A stretch of 64,000 nucleotides of DNA from Reticulitermes speratus (GCA_021186555.1 JAJKFL010000042.1:30421215-30485214), one strand, 5' to 3'. Numbered from the stretch's first letter, positions 1 to 11,564 are shown. Made by a program: numbers and translations. The notes: generated by a model not told the origin, from the letters alone.

Positions 1-22
1 AGAAAGCATATACCCAGTTTTC

Positions 23-2880
23 TTGCTGAGATTTAAACCATGTAGAATTCAAAACATGAATAGGAAAATTGACAAATATTCAATTAATGATTTCAAACTC
101 CAGCTAAGTTATGAACTATGGGAGGATGTATTTACTAATGATGATGTTAATATAAGTTTTAACAATTTTGTAAATACATATCTTAGACTCTTTTATGCAT
201 GTTTTCCCATGAAAACGGTGAATCAAAAACGTTACGCAAAGGCATGGATAACACCAGCAATTAGAAATTCATGTATAAATAATATAAAACTTTTTATAAT
301 GAGCAGAGATAGTAGTGATTCTAGCATAAAAACAAACTACAAAAATTATTGCAAGATATTATCTGAGGACATTATTACAGAAAAAAAAACGGTACTATAC
401 TAATCTTTTAATGCATTCTCAAAATAAGCAGAAATCAATATGGAACATTATAAATAAACTTACGAACAATAGCAAAAAAAAAGCAACATTAATAATACAG
501 CTTTGATGAAGATAAAGGATAATATAACTGATGATCAACTATTGCAGAAAATTTTAATAAATACTTTCTAACTGTTGTAGATAATATAATTGATGAAAAC
601 ATTATGAATAATGGAAAACTTGCATCAGACTCCATTAGTCCAATCACATACCTACATGACGCATATATACGACCATTTATGAATATTAAATTAAAACATA
701 TCACCACTGGGGAAATAGAGGAAGTTATTAGATTCTTAAAAGAAAAAAATTCACATGGGTATGATGAAATATAAACCAAAATTTTGAAAGCAAGTGCGCC
801 ATACATATTATCTCCTTTGGGTTATATAGGTAATAGGATCCTATCAACAGGAATATTTCCAGATAGATTGAAATTTTCGGAAATAAACCCCTTATTTGAG
901 AAAGATGACAGGACGAATTTTGCGAATTATAGACCCATCTCATTGCTCCCATCCTTCTCAAAAATTTTTGAAAAAATTATATATAAAAGGTTATACCAAC
1001 ATATAAGTAATAATAACTTATTAGCAAAGGAACAATATGGTTTTAAACCCAACTTGTCCACTGAAATTGCTACACATACCCTGATAAATAATATACTATT
1101 ATCACTTAATAATAAATTGTGTGTAGGTGGACTGTTTTGTGATTTGCAAAAGGCTTTTGATTGTGTGAACCATAAAATGTTAATATCCAAATTGAACTTT
1201 TATGGTATCACAGGCACAGCTAATAAATTAATTAAATCTTACTTATCAAGTAGATATCAGAGAGTGATAATAAATGACAATTATTTAAATAAATGTTCCT
1301 CCCAATGGGAAGAAGTAAAATATGGAGTTCCACAAGGCTCTGTTCTTGGCCCATTGTTTTTTCTTTTATATATCAACGATTTCCCAAAAACTATATCTGA
1401 GATATCTAATCCTACGTTATTTGCAGAGGATACGAGCATTATTATTGCTAAACCTATGCCTACTGAATTCATAAAAAACATTAATCAACTTCTCTGTAAA
1501 ATTATTAGATGGTTTCAAAGTAATATTTTATTTTTAAACTATAATAAAACTTATTTAATGCAATTTTTAACTAAAAGGAACAAAGAAATTGATATACAAG
1601 TATCCGTTGCAAATAAACACATTACTAACATCTCTAGTACAAAATTCCTAGGTTTAACTATTGATACCTACATGTCTTGGAAGGAACACATTAAAGAATT
1701 AACTTCCAATCTAAATAAAGCTTGCTATGCTATAAGATTGATTAAACCGATTGTTTCCTTAAATGTTCTGATAACAATTTATTTTTGCTATGGTCACTCC
1801 GTCATATCATACGGCATAATATTTTGGGGCAACTCATGTCATAGTAAATGTATTTTCACAATTCAAAAGAGAATAATTAGGGTCATTATGAATATTAAAA
1901 AAAGAGACTCTTGTCATGAATTATTTAAACAGTTAAATGTTTTACAGCTCCAATCACAATATATACTGTCCATACTCATCTTTATCAGTAAAAATAGAGA
2001 ACTGTTTAGATCCAATTCAGATACATGGTATTACTACAAGATACAACTCTGATCTTCACGTAACTTCAACTTCCTTAACACTATTCCAGAAAGGTATCTG
2101 CTATTCAGGAAGTAGGATTTTCAATTACCAACTAATATTAAGGATCTACTTCACAATGAGAAAGGATTCAAATCAGTGCTGAAGAAATACCTTTTGGAGA
2201 ATTGCTTTTATACTTCGGAAGAATATTTTAAAGCAAATACTAAGAAGGCATAAATTGCACAGGTCATGTATAGTGGTTTAAATAACTACGGTTGTTGTCT
2301 GTGTTAAGTTGAGAATGTTTACGGTATGAAATATATAGTTAAAAATTCTTATCTTGTACCTTGGTTTGACATGTTCGATGTTACATGTATGACTTATTGG
2401 ACGAACAAGGTTACTGCCATTACTACTATTATTAAAATTGATGAATATTCTGATTGTATATCAAGAAAGATCTTAGTTCTGTATGATTATTGTTTTTACT
2501 TATGTGTATTTTAATAGATATAATATATTGCTGTATGATTGTTTCTTTATAAGTTATATGTTTTAATGGTTCAATAATGTGATTGATTTAAGAATTATGA
2601 TGTGCCGCAGTATGATTAGTTGTTCTTTACAAGAAATATACACTATGTTTGGTTTTTATGAAAATTGTACAAGGTTTAGCAGATATATTTGTCTTGAGCA
2701 AATTATAAGAACTCAAGTTATATATCAGGTTATGTTCAGTAATTGCAATATTTGTACCAATTTTGTTTGATTATTATGACAATGCTTGGTTTAAGCAATA
2801 TTTTATATTTAAGCAAAAATTTTATACATAGTAGTATCAACTGTGTCCATATCCATATTGGTGGTAGAACCTTGTAAGGA
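23..2880 (+). pseudogene. decayed non-LTR retrotransposon (CR1/Jockey-like reverse transcriptase)
   Basis: Remnant of a LINE. Positions 23-403 encode the linker usually found between endonuclease and reverse transcriptase (an AKAWITPAI motif, compare KPWIT in relatives). A 422-codon frame at 784-2052 holds the RT core: NYRPISLLPSFSKIFEK, QYGFKPNLST, LQKAFDCVNHKM, YGVPQGSVLGPLFF, then FAEDTS where active copies have FADDTS, so a catalytic aspartate is replaced. The thumb region follows and the frame shifts near 2030; the C-terminus continues in another frame to about 2250. Around 403-784 there are several stops. An AT-rich 3' part runs to about 2880 and ends near a short AAATGAAATGAAA stretch. 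The 5' end lies outside the window. Clade assignment is from motif style only. The copy cannot be active as read. Confidence 0.85.
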
Positions 2881-2889
2881 TTTACGGAA

Positions 2890-3292
2890 CAAGAAATGAA
2901 ATGAAACATGAAGATTCATATCTTCTGGGCCCTTGCATTGTGCCGATTTCTAAGTAGTTATGGCTGTTTTGAAGGATCGTGGTGCAAGAAAAGTATTCTT
3001 GGACAGCATGTCCCTGACGACAAAGGCTTTACAATCCTTTGAAATGTTGGTGACTATTTACTAGTGTACAAGGCGTAACAATGCAGAAGAATGTTCGGCA
3101 ACACTGATGAAGAACATCACATCTTGCACAATTTGGACGTCCTTTTACAGGACTGTCCTGGTTAAAAATTGAGATTTAGGATAAGACAGGAAGGAAACAG
3201 AAGATAAGCGATTTTGGAAAAACATACTGTTAAGATGGCTTTCATTTACGATACCGATGCTGAATAGGAATGACGTTTGACGTATTAAATTC
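2890..3292. other. unassigned intergenic segment
   Basis: About 400 bases between the LINE remnant and the first SINE. No open frame, repeat or RNA motif was recognised. Confidence 0.4.
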
Positions 3293-3632
3293 AATTACCG
3301 CCTAAAGGTCGGCTGATATAGCGCAGTTGGAATGGCGACTCGCTACCGGCTGGACGGTCCGGGGATCAAATCCCGGTGGGGGCGAGATTTTCCACACCCG
3401 TCTAGACCGTCCCTGGGGCCCACCCAGTCTCCTGTACAATGGGTACCGGATCTCTTTCCCGTGGATAAAGCGGCTGGGGCATGGCGTTGTCAACCATCCC
3501 CCATCTAGCGCCGAGGTTTAAGAAAGAGTAGAGCTCACAGACCATCTAGTAAAGCTATACGTCTACTACTCCTATGGGCCTTCATGGCCTGTTCTAGGAT
3601 GAAATCTACTTTTACTTTAATTACCGCCTAAA
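3293..3632. repeat. 14-bp target-site duplication around SINE A copy 1
   Basis: The sequence aattaccgcctaaa occurs at 3293-3306 and 3619-3632, bounding the SINE on both sides. This fixes the insertion boundaries. Confidence 0.88.
3307..3618 (+). repeat. SINE family A, copy 1 (tRNA-headed), with target duplication
   Basis: A tRNA-like head with a box A region (gatatagcgcagttggaatg) and a box B (ggtccggggatcaaatccc) is followed by a body ending in GGCCTTCATGGCCTGTTCTAG and a tail of short tttac-type repeats. It is flanked by an exact 14-bp direct repeat, aattaccgcctaaa, at 3293-3306 and 3619-3632, which is the target-site duplication. Four other copies occur in this window: 6300, 44922, 53462 (reverse) and 61812. 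Confidence 0.88.
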
Positions 3633-5485
3633 CTGACGTTTCAGCCATGTATACTTTTATATTTCGTAGTGACCAAAACAGCTTCACGACGTTGCAGGAT
3701 ATGATTCGTGGCTCATCCGTAATCCGTGGTTTCTTTCCAGCAGCAACGCCGTCGGGGTGAAGCCATCATAGAATACGTCCACATTGACTCCGTCCATCAT
3801 AATTAACCAATAGAAGGCTTTTGCTGAACTTTGTTTGCATTGTGTACTTGAAGATATTTGATGTAAGACTGGAGCAGGTCCTTGCGTTTTAGTAAATACT
3901 TATTCCGGTAGATAATACCAATATATTTGATCATTTTCTGAAGGTATATAATTTCGGTGAAAGAAGCACGTGTTTTCAATCGGATGCTCTGTTTTCATTG
4001 GTTTTTGCAGGATATTCAGAGCACAGAACATTAGTAGATTCAGAGTGTGTAAAGAGGGAGGTTGCTACGTGTGAAGATAACTGCGATGGTGTTTTGGTAT
4101 ATCCCAAGTAAATCAGGGTAAGACTTCGGTTTGGAAATAGTTTGTAGCGTTTGCTTTGTGTGCTATAGGATTTTTTTGTTTCGCTCTAGCGTATTTTGGT
4201 GCTGCCGGCGATCGTGGTCAGTGGCGTTGTATAGTCTTCCACGTGGTCATGTTACCATTTCCCTGATGTTGCCGCTGATAAAAGTACTCGTCTGTTTCAC
4301 TCGATATCTATATTTTACTTGTACACTTTGTTTCTTCACGCTGTATTTCACTCCTAAGAAGTTTACTGTTACTTTTGGTTTACTTGATTTCACTTCGGTA
4401 TTGCGATAGTTCAGGATGGGATATGCTAGGTTTAGTTAGGATAGTTGTGGTTAGTTCAGGATAATTTAGAATAGCATAGGTTTATGTGAGGTTATATTAT
4501 GTTGATTGTGTCAACAGCATCATTCCTCCCACAACAACACTGTTGTATACCAGTTTCTATTTTATTATGCAATACCTTAGGAAGTACTAGACAAGAATAT
4601 AACATAAATATAGCAATACTAATTTTAACGTAATTTTTTATATATTTAATTAAATATTTATCATACAAAAAAGTGTTGAATAAAACTAGAAAATTGTAAT
4701 GACATGTGTTTTTGTCGTGTAAAACTTGTTTGTGTGATATGTTACTTTTTTTATATAAATCTAGTTATATTTGAGCTTCATATAAAGTAGTATGCATTAT
4801 ATGTATTGGACTGATAAATTCAAAATTACTACTACTACTAGTGCCACTGCTGCTGCTGACAGTAGCAAGAACCACAAAAATTAAAATTTGTTGGAAGGGG
4901 AAGGTGGTGATTTTGTAGAGAAGATGAGTCAGGTACCTAAAGCAAAAAAATCTGGAAGAATTATGTTGTGCCATGTTGAGTGTTGTTTTGTTTTAAAGGT
5001 GGTTTAACAACCATTATATGAATGTTGAACGTTTTCTTATTGTTGGCCTGGAGAGAAGAGAGGTTTAATAAAAGTGTACTTCAATGCTGTGTAGTCTTAG
5101 CAATCAACTTTATAGTTATGTAACACACCATTTAAAAACTGGGGTTGGATATTTAAATTTTAGCACCTTGTTTATGTTATATGTTAAAACTATATGAACC
5201 AAGAAAGATAACATATGAAATATACAACATTTTGTGGGGGAAAAACAGAGATTGTGCAGCATGTCTTAAAAATGCAGTAAATAACCTTTTTGCCTAAATA
5301 TGTAAAATACATTTCTTGGGTTCTAGCTTGCATCCGATATATATAGGACAGCCGGAAGTTAAGGATTAAAGAAAGGTTCAATAATAGTATGTTGCTATGT
5401 TTTAGTTCTGTATGTCAGGAAAAGGCCCTTGGATGCACTGCTACATTTTACAACATCCTGCAAACACACACATGTTTTCAACATA
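3633..5485. other. intergenic DNA without recognised genes
   Basis: AT-rich sequence of about 1.85 kb upstream of PISD. Short frames such as one at 4131-4409 have no recognisable motifs. A loose AGGTTTAGTTAGGATAG-like direct repetition is seen near 4420-4490. No functional element could be supported. Confidence 0.4.
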
Positions 5486-5530
5486 ATAGTTTGCAGTGCC
5501 GAGCTCAAGTGTCGACTGATTCATCAGGTG
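5486..5530 (-). ncRNA. decayed hammerhead-like motif
   Basis: Read on the minus strand this has CTGATGA (5519-5525), a possible CAGT/ACTG stem with a long loop, and then CAAAC in place of GAAAC. It resembles the better-kept hammerhead-like motifs elsewhere in the window, but the core is damaged. It is probably a remnant of a Penelope-type terminal repeat. Confidence 0.25.
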
Positions 5531-5828
5531 ATTACCACTGAGACAAATTTTTCATGATTTATTGTCTGTGTATAAATTGCTTATCTTCCTAAATATTTAC
5601 TCTCTGTATATGAAAATGGACTGAAAAGTAATACTTTCAGTCAGGCACATTTTAGACTGCCTGAAAAGGTTTTATGAAACAATCAGGTGTACAACTTACA
5701 TTAAATTCTTCATAATATAATCTGCTTCTCTGTGTACAAAACCTAACTTCAGTACATTTACACCAATGATGAAGATCTTTATTTCTTTCTTTTCTTTTCA
5801 TTTCCTTTCTTCCTTTATTTTTTCTTTT

Positions 5829-5850
5829 GTGTGTGTGTGTGTGTGTGTTT
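5829..5850. repeat. (TG)n microsatellite
   Basis: Uninterrupted run of about ten TG units directly after a T-rich stretch (5788-5828). Confidence 0.9.
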
Positions 5851-6291
5851 CTGTACAAGTAACACCTGGAGCTTTTACCATTAAACCATAGCTTCACAGC
5901 AGTTTTACTACATTAACAGATCATAGAAGTTTCCTAGATGTTCCTTAAGTGTAGGACAAAGGGGAAGTCACATGGTCTTATATAGTAGGTGTGGCAAGAC
6001 AGTGAATTGGAAACTCTCAGCTGCTTTTTGCATTTGAGAACTGATGTGGGGCTTTGCATTACCATGGTGCAGAATGATTTGGTTTTCTTCCTTTGAACTC
6101 TTTTTATCCTTTTCTTAAATTTTTTCAGAGTTTCAGCATATATGTGGAACTGATTATTATTCATTCTGAGAGACCACCACCATCAGGTTTCCAAACAAGA
6201 GTTATCACTTTTCCAGCTAAGGCATGAACTTCATAATTTTTTGGTTGTAGTAAATTACTTTGCTGTTAAATCTGCTGTAATTTTTTCTAAG
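5851..6291. other. intergenic DNA without recognised genes
   Basis: No coding signature or repeat family was recognised in this 440-base stretch upstream of the second SINE A copy. Confidence 0.35.
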
Positions 6292-6299
6292 TTACTAAC

Positions 6300-6596
6300 G
6301 TGGGCCGGGATAGCATTGTCGGTATAGCGACTTGCTATGGGCTGGATGGTCCGGGGATCGAATCCTGGTGGGGGCGAGATTTTTCGCAGCCGTCCAGACC
6401 GGCCCTGGGGCCCACCCAGCCTCCTATACAATGGGTACCGGGTCTCTTTCCGGGGGGTAAAGCGGCCGGGGCGTGGAGTTGTCCACCCACCCCCATCTAA
6501 TGCCGAGGTTAAAGAAAGAGTAGAGCTATACCTCTACTCCCCCTCTGGGCCTTCATGGCCTGTTCTAGGGAGAACTTTACCTTTTACCTTTACTTT
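6300..6596 (+). repeat. SINE family A, copy 2
   Basis: Closely similar to the copy at 3307-3618: a tRNA-like head with box B (ggtccggggatcgaatcc), the shared CCCTGGGGCCCACCCAG segment, then GGCCTTCATGGCCTGTTCTAG and an A/T-rich tail with tttacc units. A possible 8-bp duplication, ttactaac, lies at 6292-6299 and 6597-6604. Frames of 66 and 88 codons across it are accidental readings of the repeat. Confidence 0.85.
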
Positions 6597-6615
6597 TTAC
6601 TAACTGACGCTACTT

Positions 6616-6915
6616 TGGTAAAGGTAAAGCAATTCCTGTACAGGCTTGGACACGCCCTGAGGGTTCCAGGACGTTGAGGCTCCCAGAATTTGTAGACATT
6701 CAGCACATGAAGGTGGTAAGGTTGTCAGCTATACACACTGGCTGCCTTTAGCCCAGGAAATATTCCTGGTATTCATTTCTGTTAGAGGCTGGGTTGAACC
6801 CAGGGCCATAGTGCGGCTGAAAGGATTATGTCAATGAAAAATTCCAATGACACCATCGGGAATCAAACCCGCAACCTTCCAGGTTGTAGCGCAGTGCCTC
6901 AACCAACTGTGTGCC
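6616..6915 (-). repeat. SINE family B, copy 1 (tRNA-headed, reverse)
   Basis: The tRNA-like head is on the minus strand: box B reads as ggaatcaaacccgc (6859-6872) on the plus strand, and the head ends near 6915. The body contains GAAGGTGGTAAGGTTGTCAG and TACTCATTTCTGTTAGAGGCTG-type segments shared with copies at 20510-20816 and 52400-52633. It abuts SINE A copy 2, giving two head-to-tail SINEs in opposite orientation. Confidence 0.82.
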
Positions 6916-6989
6916 CCACACTGCTTTGATGAGTCTATTAACAGTGGTATGTTTTGTAAGTGTGATCACCTGTAGTGACATCTTAGCAA

Positions 6990-7495
6990 ATTTGGCTTCA
7001 TCGTAATGGTATAAAAAATGACACATGCCATTGGCTACCAAGGTTGCCAGCCTCTCAATGTAAAATTATTGGATCAGCCTAACAAAATTATTTTTTTTTC
7101 TGATGTTATTGTGCAGTTGGGAAGATTTTTTTCAATTTGAGGAATACCTCACTAAACATGGAGAAACTGAAACTTATAAGATCATGAAGACTAACTCTAG
7201 ATATAAGAGCCATAAGAGGAGTCACAGTACTAAACTCAGCAATGTTGGCTTCATCATAATGGTATAAAAAATGACACATGCAATTGGCTACCACAGTTGC
7301 CAGCCTCGCAATGAGACATAATTGGATCAGCCTAACAAAATTATCATTTTTTCGTTGAAGTTATTGTACAGTTGGGAACATTTTCTCAATTTGAGGAATA
7401 CCTCGCAGAACATGGAGAAATTGAAATTTACAAGATCATGAAGACAAACTCCAGATATAAGAGCCATAAGAGGAGTCACAGTACTAAACTCAGCT
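6990..7495 (+). repeat. 253-bp direct tandem duplication
   Basis: Two tandem copies of a roughly 253-bp unit: the phrase ggtataaaaaatgacacatg starts at 7008 and again at 7261, and the following sequence (tggctacca, ttgccagcct, ggatcagcctaacaaaatta, caatttgaggaatacctc, gatcatgaag, agtcacagtactaaactcag) is repeated with scattered differences. Copy 2 keeps a 60-codon frame (7372-7554) in which copy 1 has a parallel reading, so the unit may derive from an exon or element end. No family was recognised. Confidence 0.8.
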
Positions 7496-7499
7496 TCAT

Positions 7500-8496
7500 G
7501 CTGAAGTATGTAAATGCATATTATATGTTTATCTTCATTTTATTAAATCATTAAAAGGTCACATTTGTCATACTGATTCATGTTTTTTATTTTACACATC
7601 TCTATTTCTGATTTTTGGAGTTGTAAGGTAAAGCTATTGGCCTAATCTGGGTTATGGCTCAAAAAGGCTGAGAAACAGTTCTTTAAGTCTTTGGAGCAGG
7701 ATCCTTCTCAAGAAGCTACTGGTTCCTCAACTGGTCAAGAATTATTTTCCCATGTATGCATAGGTCTTCCAAATAGTTTTCTTTTCGTCAGATTTTCTCA
7801 CTGAAACCCTGTAAACATTTCAGACACATTTATCTTGTCATGAATGTTGTGTAGGAATGTAGTGTGAATATCAGCTGGAAGACTGACTGCTCACTGATGC
7901 TTTAGCCCAATTTCCTAATTTTAAAGGGAAGTGTAGACTTATTTGTGAGTTTATCCCTCTCTCTGTCCTAGCACAGTCATGAAAGTTCTAATGTACATCG
8001 TTCTGTTGGAGCTGCTTCACATTCATGCTCCTTCATTTTCTCCCAGTGTGATAATACTAGCTGCTTGACCACATAAACTTCTCGGTTGGGAGGAAGAGTT
8101 GTTCCATTCGTAATGTGTTGTGCAGTAATAGATTTTTGAAAAATATGACACTTTCATTACAGTTACATTTTTGTGGAGTGTAAAATAATGACCATTTCCT
8201 CTTAATTCTTCTGATTACATTTCCTGAGTACTCAATGCTATGTAACTTTTGTAGTAGTTGATAAAAAATATTAAATAAGAAATTACTCTGTACACAGTAA
8301 CTGCAGTAACTGATGTTAATACTGCATGATAGTGTCTTCTTAATATAGGTTCGTGAGATTGTGGGTTTGCATCATAATTTGGACATAGATGATTCTGCAG
8401 TAGTTAATATTATTTTTATGTGGGTAAGTCTAGGTGAAACGTTTGTCTTTATGCTTGGTTTTATCCCACTTCTGACATGACATGCTTTGTTTAAAC
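7500..8496. other. intergenic DNA upstream of PISD exon 1
   Basis: About 1 kb, AT-rich, without recognised repeats or coding motifs. The PISD promoter and any untranslated first exon could lie here, but no convincing core promoter element was picked out. Confidence 0.35.
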
Positions 8497-8614
8497 TAAC
8501 ACAAGTATGAGATCTGGGATATTACGCGGCATCATGTGGTAATTGTTTACCACACGATGCTACGTAATATCCCAGAAGAGTGCAGATCTTGAAATCAAGG
8601 TTAACACAAGTATG
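8497..8614. repeat. small foldback element with flanking 13-bp direct repeats
   Basis: The sequence agatctgggatattac (8509-8524) and its reverse complement near 8564-8589 form a hairpin whose arms also include catcatgtggtaa/ttaccacacgatg around a short centre at about 8540. The 13-mer taacacaagtatg occurs at 8497-8509 and at 8602-8614, like a target duplication, though about 12 bases separate the hairpin from the right copy. The right 13-mer supplies the ATG (8612-8614) that is the likely PISD start codon, so the insertion lies immediately upstream of or within the 5' untranslated region. Confidence 0.65.
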
Positions 8615-8800
8615 TTTTACTATACAGTAAACAGTACCAGGAGGAGGTGGTACGGATTTAGGCAACATCTTCAGCGATTATGGAGACCCCTGCCTGTTGG
8701 GGTTGGATTGGTACTACTTGCTGTCTTGCAGTGGCGTCACATTAGACGAAAAGAGCACAGTACTGACAGTAAGACTGTGGTTGTAGCAAAGGATTGGGAA
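8612..8800 (+). CDS. PISD: phosphatidylserine decarboxylase, exon 1 (N-terminal membrane segment)
   Basis: PISD converts phosphatidylserine to phosphatidylethanolamine at the mitochondrial inner membrane. This exon encodes a basic N-terminus (RRRWYGFRQHLQRLWRPLP), then a hydrophobic segment (VGVGLVLLAVLQW) matching the single inner-membrane anchor of the family, then a charged linker ending DWE. The exon ends at the donor GAA|gtaagtaa at 8801, phase 0. The frame is open upstream to 8543, but that part lies in a foldback insertion, so the ATG at 8612 is taken as the start. An upstream exon or a splice acceptor within 8560-8640 cannot be excluded. The mitochondrial targeting sequence is short as read, so the 5' boundary is the uncertain point. 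Confidence 0.78.
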
Positions 8801-9131
8801 GTAAGTAAATTTACCTTTTGGGTGATAACTACATTACAGATCTTAGCAGTTTGCATTTAAAGATTAACAACATGTGACTGAGACATGTCTTGCGTATGCG
8901 ATTATTCCTGGTCAGAGCTGAAAATTCAAAGCTCACAGGATGTGTATTTTAATTTGAACAGCCTTTGAAGTTGGTCTGTGTTTAGTGGTATTAAATGATG
9001 TAAGGTTGTTTAGTGCTTTATGTTTTTATGACAACTGAAAGCGATAAAATTTCTTGGGCAAATGGCTGTGTTAGTTCAGAGCAAAGTCTAGCATTTCGGA
9101 GACCTTCTTTATCTGGATAAACACAGTTGTT
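8801..9131. other. PISD intron 1, start
   Basis: First part of a 5.2-kb intron (8801-13998). It begins with a consensus donor, gtaagtaa. No repeat was recognised in these first 330 bases. Confidence 0.6.
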
Positions 9132-9138
9132 CATATAC

Positions 9139-9320
9139 AGGCAAACCCCGACATAGCGCCACTGTTAGTTTACTGCAATTTGGGGTGGTATATCGAGAGT
9201 GGCAATAAATCAAACTGCTGTATTGTAGGGAATTTCATAGACTTCCATTGTCCCTAAGTGAAGGTGGCACTGTGTTGGGGGGGCGGAAGCAGAGGTTACC
9301 ATATTGAGGTTTGACTGTAT
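9139..9320. mobile_element. pogo-like MITE with imperfect terminal inverted repeats
   Basis: Left end taCAGGCAAACCCCGACATA pairs imperfectly with the right end, whose reverse complement reads taCAGTCAAACCTCAATAT. Both ends are flanked by TA, as in Tc1/mariner/pogo superfamily insertions. The 180-bp inside has no coding capacity. Confidence 0.68.
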
Positions 9321-9414
9321 ATGCACGCATATATCAACACACACCACTGAGGCCTCACCTTGAAGGACAAGCTATGATCTGTAAAGGACAGTGGACAAAG
9401 TCAAGAGTAAACTC

Positions 9415-9466
9415 ATCAGGTTAGATGATGGAGGCAGCAGGTTTGTCTGAAACGTCAGTACACATA
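9415..9466 (+). ncRNA. decayed hammerhead-like motif
   Basis: TAGATGA (9422-9428) stands where CTGATGA is expected, followed by T, GGAGGC... and then TCTGAAACGTC (9446-9456). It is most similar to the motif at 45824-45861 and probably derives from the same Penelope-type repeat. The conserved box is mutated, so activity is not expected. Confidence 0.3.
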
Positions 9467-10178
9467 TAGCGCATTACACAACATCATATCCCAGAAGATG
9501 GTTACCTTCATAGTCACCACCATTAAAACCTCAGATCTGACTTGTGAGGTAGCTGTTTGGCCCTTTGTTGTGCTCACATATCAGGCTTGTTATTAGTATA
9601 CAATAGCTTAATAATAACAGAATAGAGACATGATGCACCCTGCCTCAGTGGTTTTAATGAAATTTAATATTTGTGCCCTTTGGTGAAGTTTATTCATAAA
9701 TTTAAATTGTGGTCATATTGGACAATATGGACACCCACTAGACATGAAATAACAAATCTGAGATTGTGGTTAGCTAGAGCTCGAAAGGAACTGTTGATAA
9801 GACTTTCTGTGTAATACAGAGGTATTATTGTAACACCTAACTGATTGGTATTGTGTAGAGAGAACTGGGAAAAGTAGTTGAAAATGAATGAACAATGTAA
9901 AGTTCAGCTCATAGTTTGAGTTGGAGAATATGCGGCCCCTTCAGCTGAAAGAAAACGAGGAAGCACACTAGGGATACAAGTAATGAGCACAGGTATGTGA
10001 AGGTGTAAGGTAACAAGGTTTAATAATTAACAACAACTGGATGTTGTGTGATAACACAAACATAAAATTGCTTACAATCTGCCTCACTTGGCAGCTCATT
10101 GGCCTTTTTGTAACACACATGAAGTAGAAACAAACAAAACGTGCCTGGCACTGTGAGTTAAACGAACATAAACTACTA
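9467..10178. other. intron 1 sequence without recognised features
   Basis: About 700 bases. A stretch at 9480-9500 (catcatatcccagaagatgg on the plus strand) resembles, in reverse, the CTTCTGGGATGTGATG repeat seen at 21345, 24680 and 39996; the rest is unassigned. Confidence 0.4.
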
Positions 10179-11488
10179 GGGCATTTCAGAAGTTTTGTGT
10201 ATGATTTTATTGTAATAACAAAATACTAGATAAAAATACTGTTGATATTCCTGACTGTAAATACACATGTCCTCTACTCAATGGAATCACCAGCACTGTC
10301 CACACACTTTTCCCATCTACGTGGTAAACGATCAATTGCAGCTCTGTTTTTGTCCACGGACGGACGCTTTAAAGAGGCAGTGACAGCAGTGTTGATATCG
10401 TCTTCCGACTGAAATCGTTTTCCCCCGAACATGTTCTTTCACACGTGAAAACAACCAATAATCACATGGGGTGAAATGTGGAGAGTAGGGAGGATGTGCC
10501 AACACTTCTCAGCCCCAACGCACCAGATTTTGCACATCACGATGGCGATGAGGTGTTGCGTTGTCCTGGAGCAAAATGGCACCACGCTCCAGCAATTCTG
10601 GTTGTTTACGGTGAAGAGCCGGCCTCACCTTATCCTGCAAGAGTGAGCAGTAATATGGGCCATTGACCGTGGTGCCAACTGGCACGGGATGGTCAAGCAC
10701 AAGCCCATTTTGGCTAAAGAACAGGACAGAGCACCGAGACTGCTCCATGCAATTTTCTTCCTCGGTGACATTGGGGCGCGCCATTCAGCATTCTGTTGTT
10801 TCAGCTGAGGGTCAAATGAATGCATCCATAACTCGTCAACCGTTAAAATGCGATCGAGAAATGCACTGCCTTCATTTCTCCAATGCTGCAGATAGGTGGT
10901 GGCGAGAAGAACACGCATGGCTCTTTGGTTATCGTTGAGCACGTGTGGAATCCACTTTGCACAAGCTATTCTTTTCCCCAAGCTGTTGGTGAGGATATGG
11001 TAAACACTTGCTGGCGAGATTCCGACTTCTGATAGGGTGAGGCCGGCTCTTCGCCGTAAACAACCAGAACTGCTGGAGTGTGGTGCCATTTTGCTCCAGG
11101 ACAACGCAACACCTCATCGCCATCATGATGTGCAAAATCTGGTGCAACGTTGGGGCTGAGAAGTGTTGGCACATCCTCCCTACTCTCCACATTTCACCCC
11201 ATGTGATTATTGGTTGTTTTCACGTGTGAAAGAACATGTTCGGGGAAAACGATTTCAGTCGGAAGACGATATCAACACTGCTGTCACTGCCTCTTTAAAG
11301 CATCCGTCCGCGGACAAAAACAGAGCTGCAATTGATCGTTTACCACATAGATGGGAAAAGTGTGTGGACAGTGCTGGTGATTCCATTGAGTAGAGGACAT
11401 GTGTATTTACAGTCAGGAATATCAATAGTATTTTTATCTAGTATTTTGTTATTACAATAAAATCATACAAAAACTTCTGAAATGCCCG
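10179..11488 (-). mobile_element. mariner transposon with 455-bp inverted arms (partial transposase plus duplicated C-terminal half)
   Basis: A mariner-like transposase is read on the minus strand from about 11105 downwards: a helix-turn-helix remnant (LSEVGISPASVYHIL), the WIPHVL motif, TVDELW, LQDNATPHR and, near 10510-10440, the YSPHFTPCDYWLF block. Frames shift near 10650-10780. The left arm (10179 to about 10633) reappears in reverse orientation at about 11034-11488, so the C-terminal half and the element end are present twice, facing outward. The ends share GGGCATTTCAGAAG and lie next to TA. The N-terminal transposase start is missing, so the element is non-autonomous. Confidence 0.88.
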
Positions 11489-11554
11489 TAGTAATAAGTA
11501 TAAAATCCAAATAACAACTTTTAGTAATATATTCATTGTAGTTATATAATGTAT

Positions 11555-11564
<10 letters not shown>

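Noticed and set aside
3320..3380. tRNA gene-like box A/box B pair
   Set aside because: It is the head of SINE A; the acceptor stem does not close and the sequence runs into a SINE body with target duplications. The same applies to the heads at 6300, 16030-16108 (reverse) and 54700.
4380..4500. TTAGG-like telomeric repeat impression
   Set aside because: Only loose ggttagt/ggatagt phrases without a regular TTAGG period.
10663..10938. 91-codon plus-strand frame in the mariner
   Set aside because: It is antisense to the transposase reading, which has the recognisable catalytic motifs.
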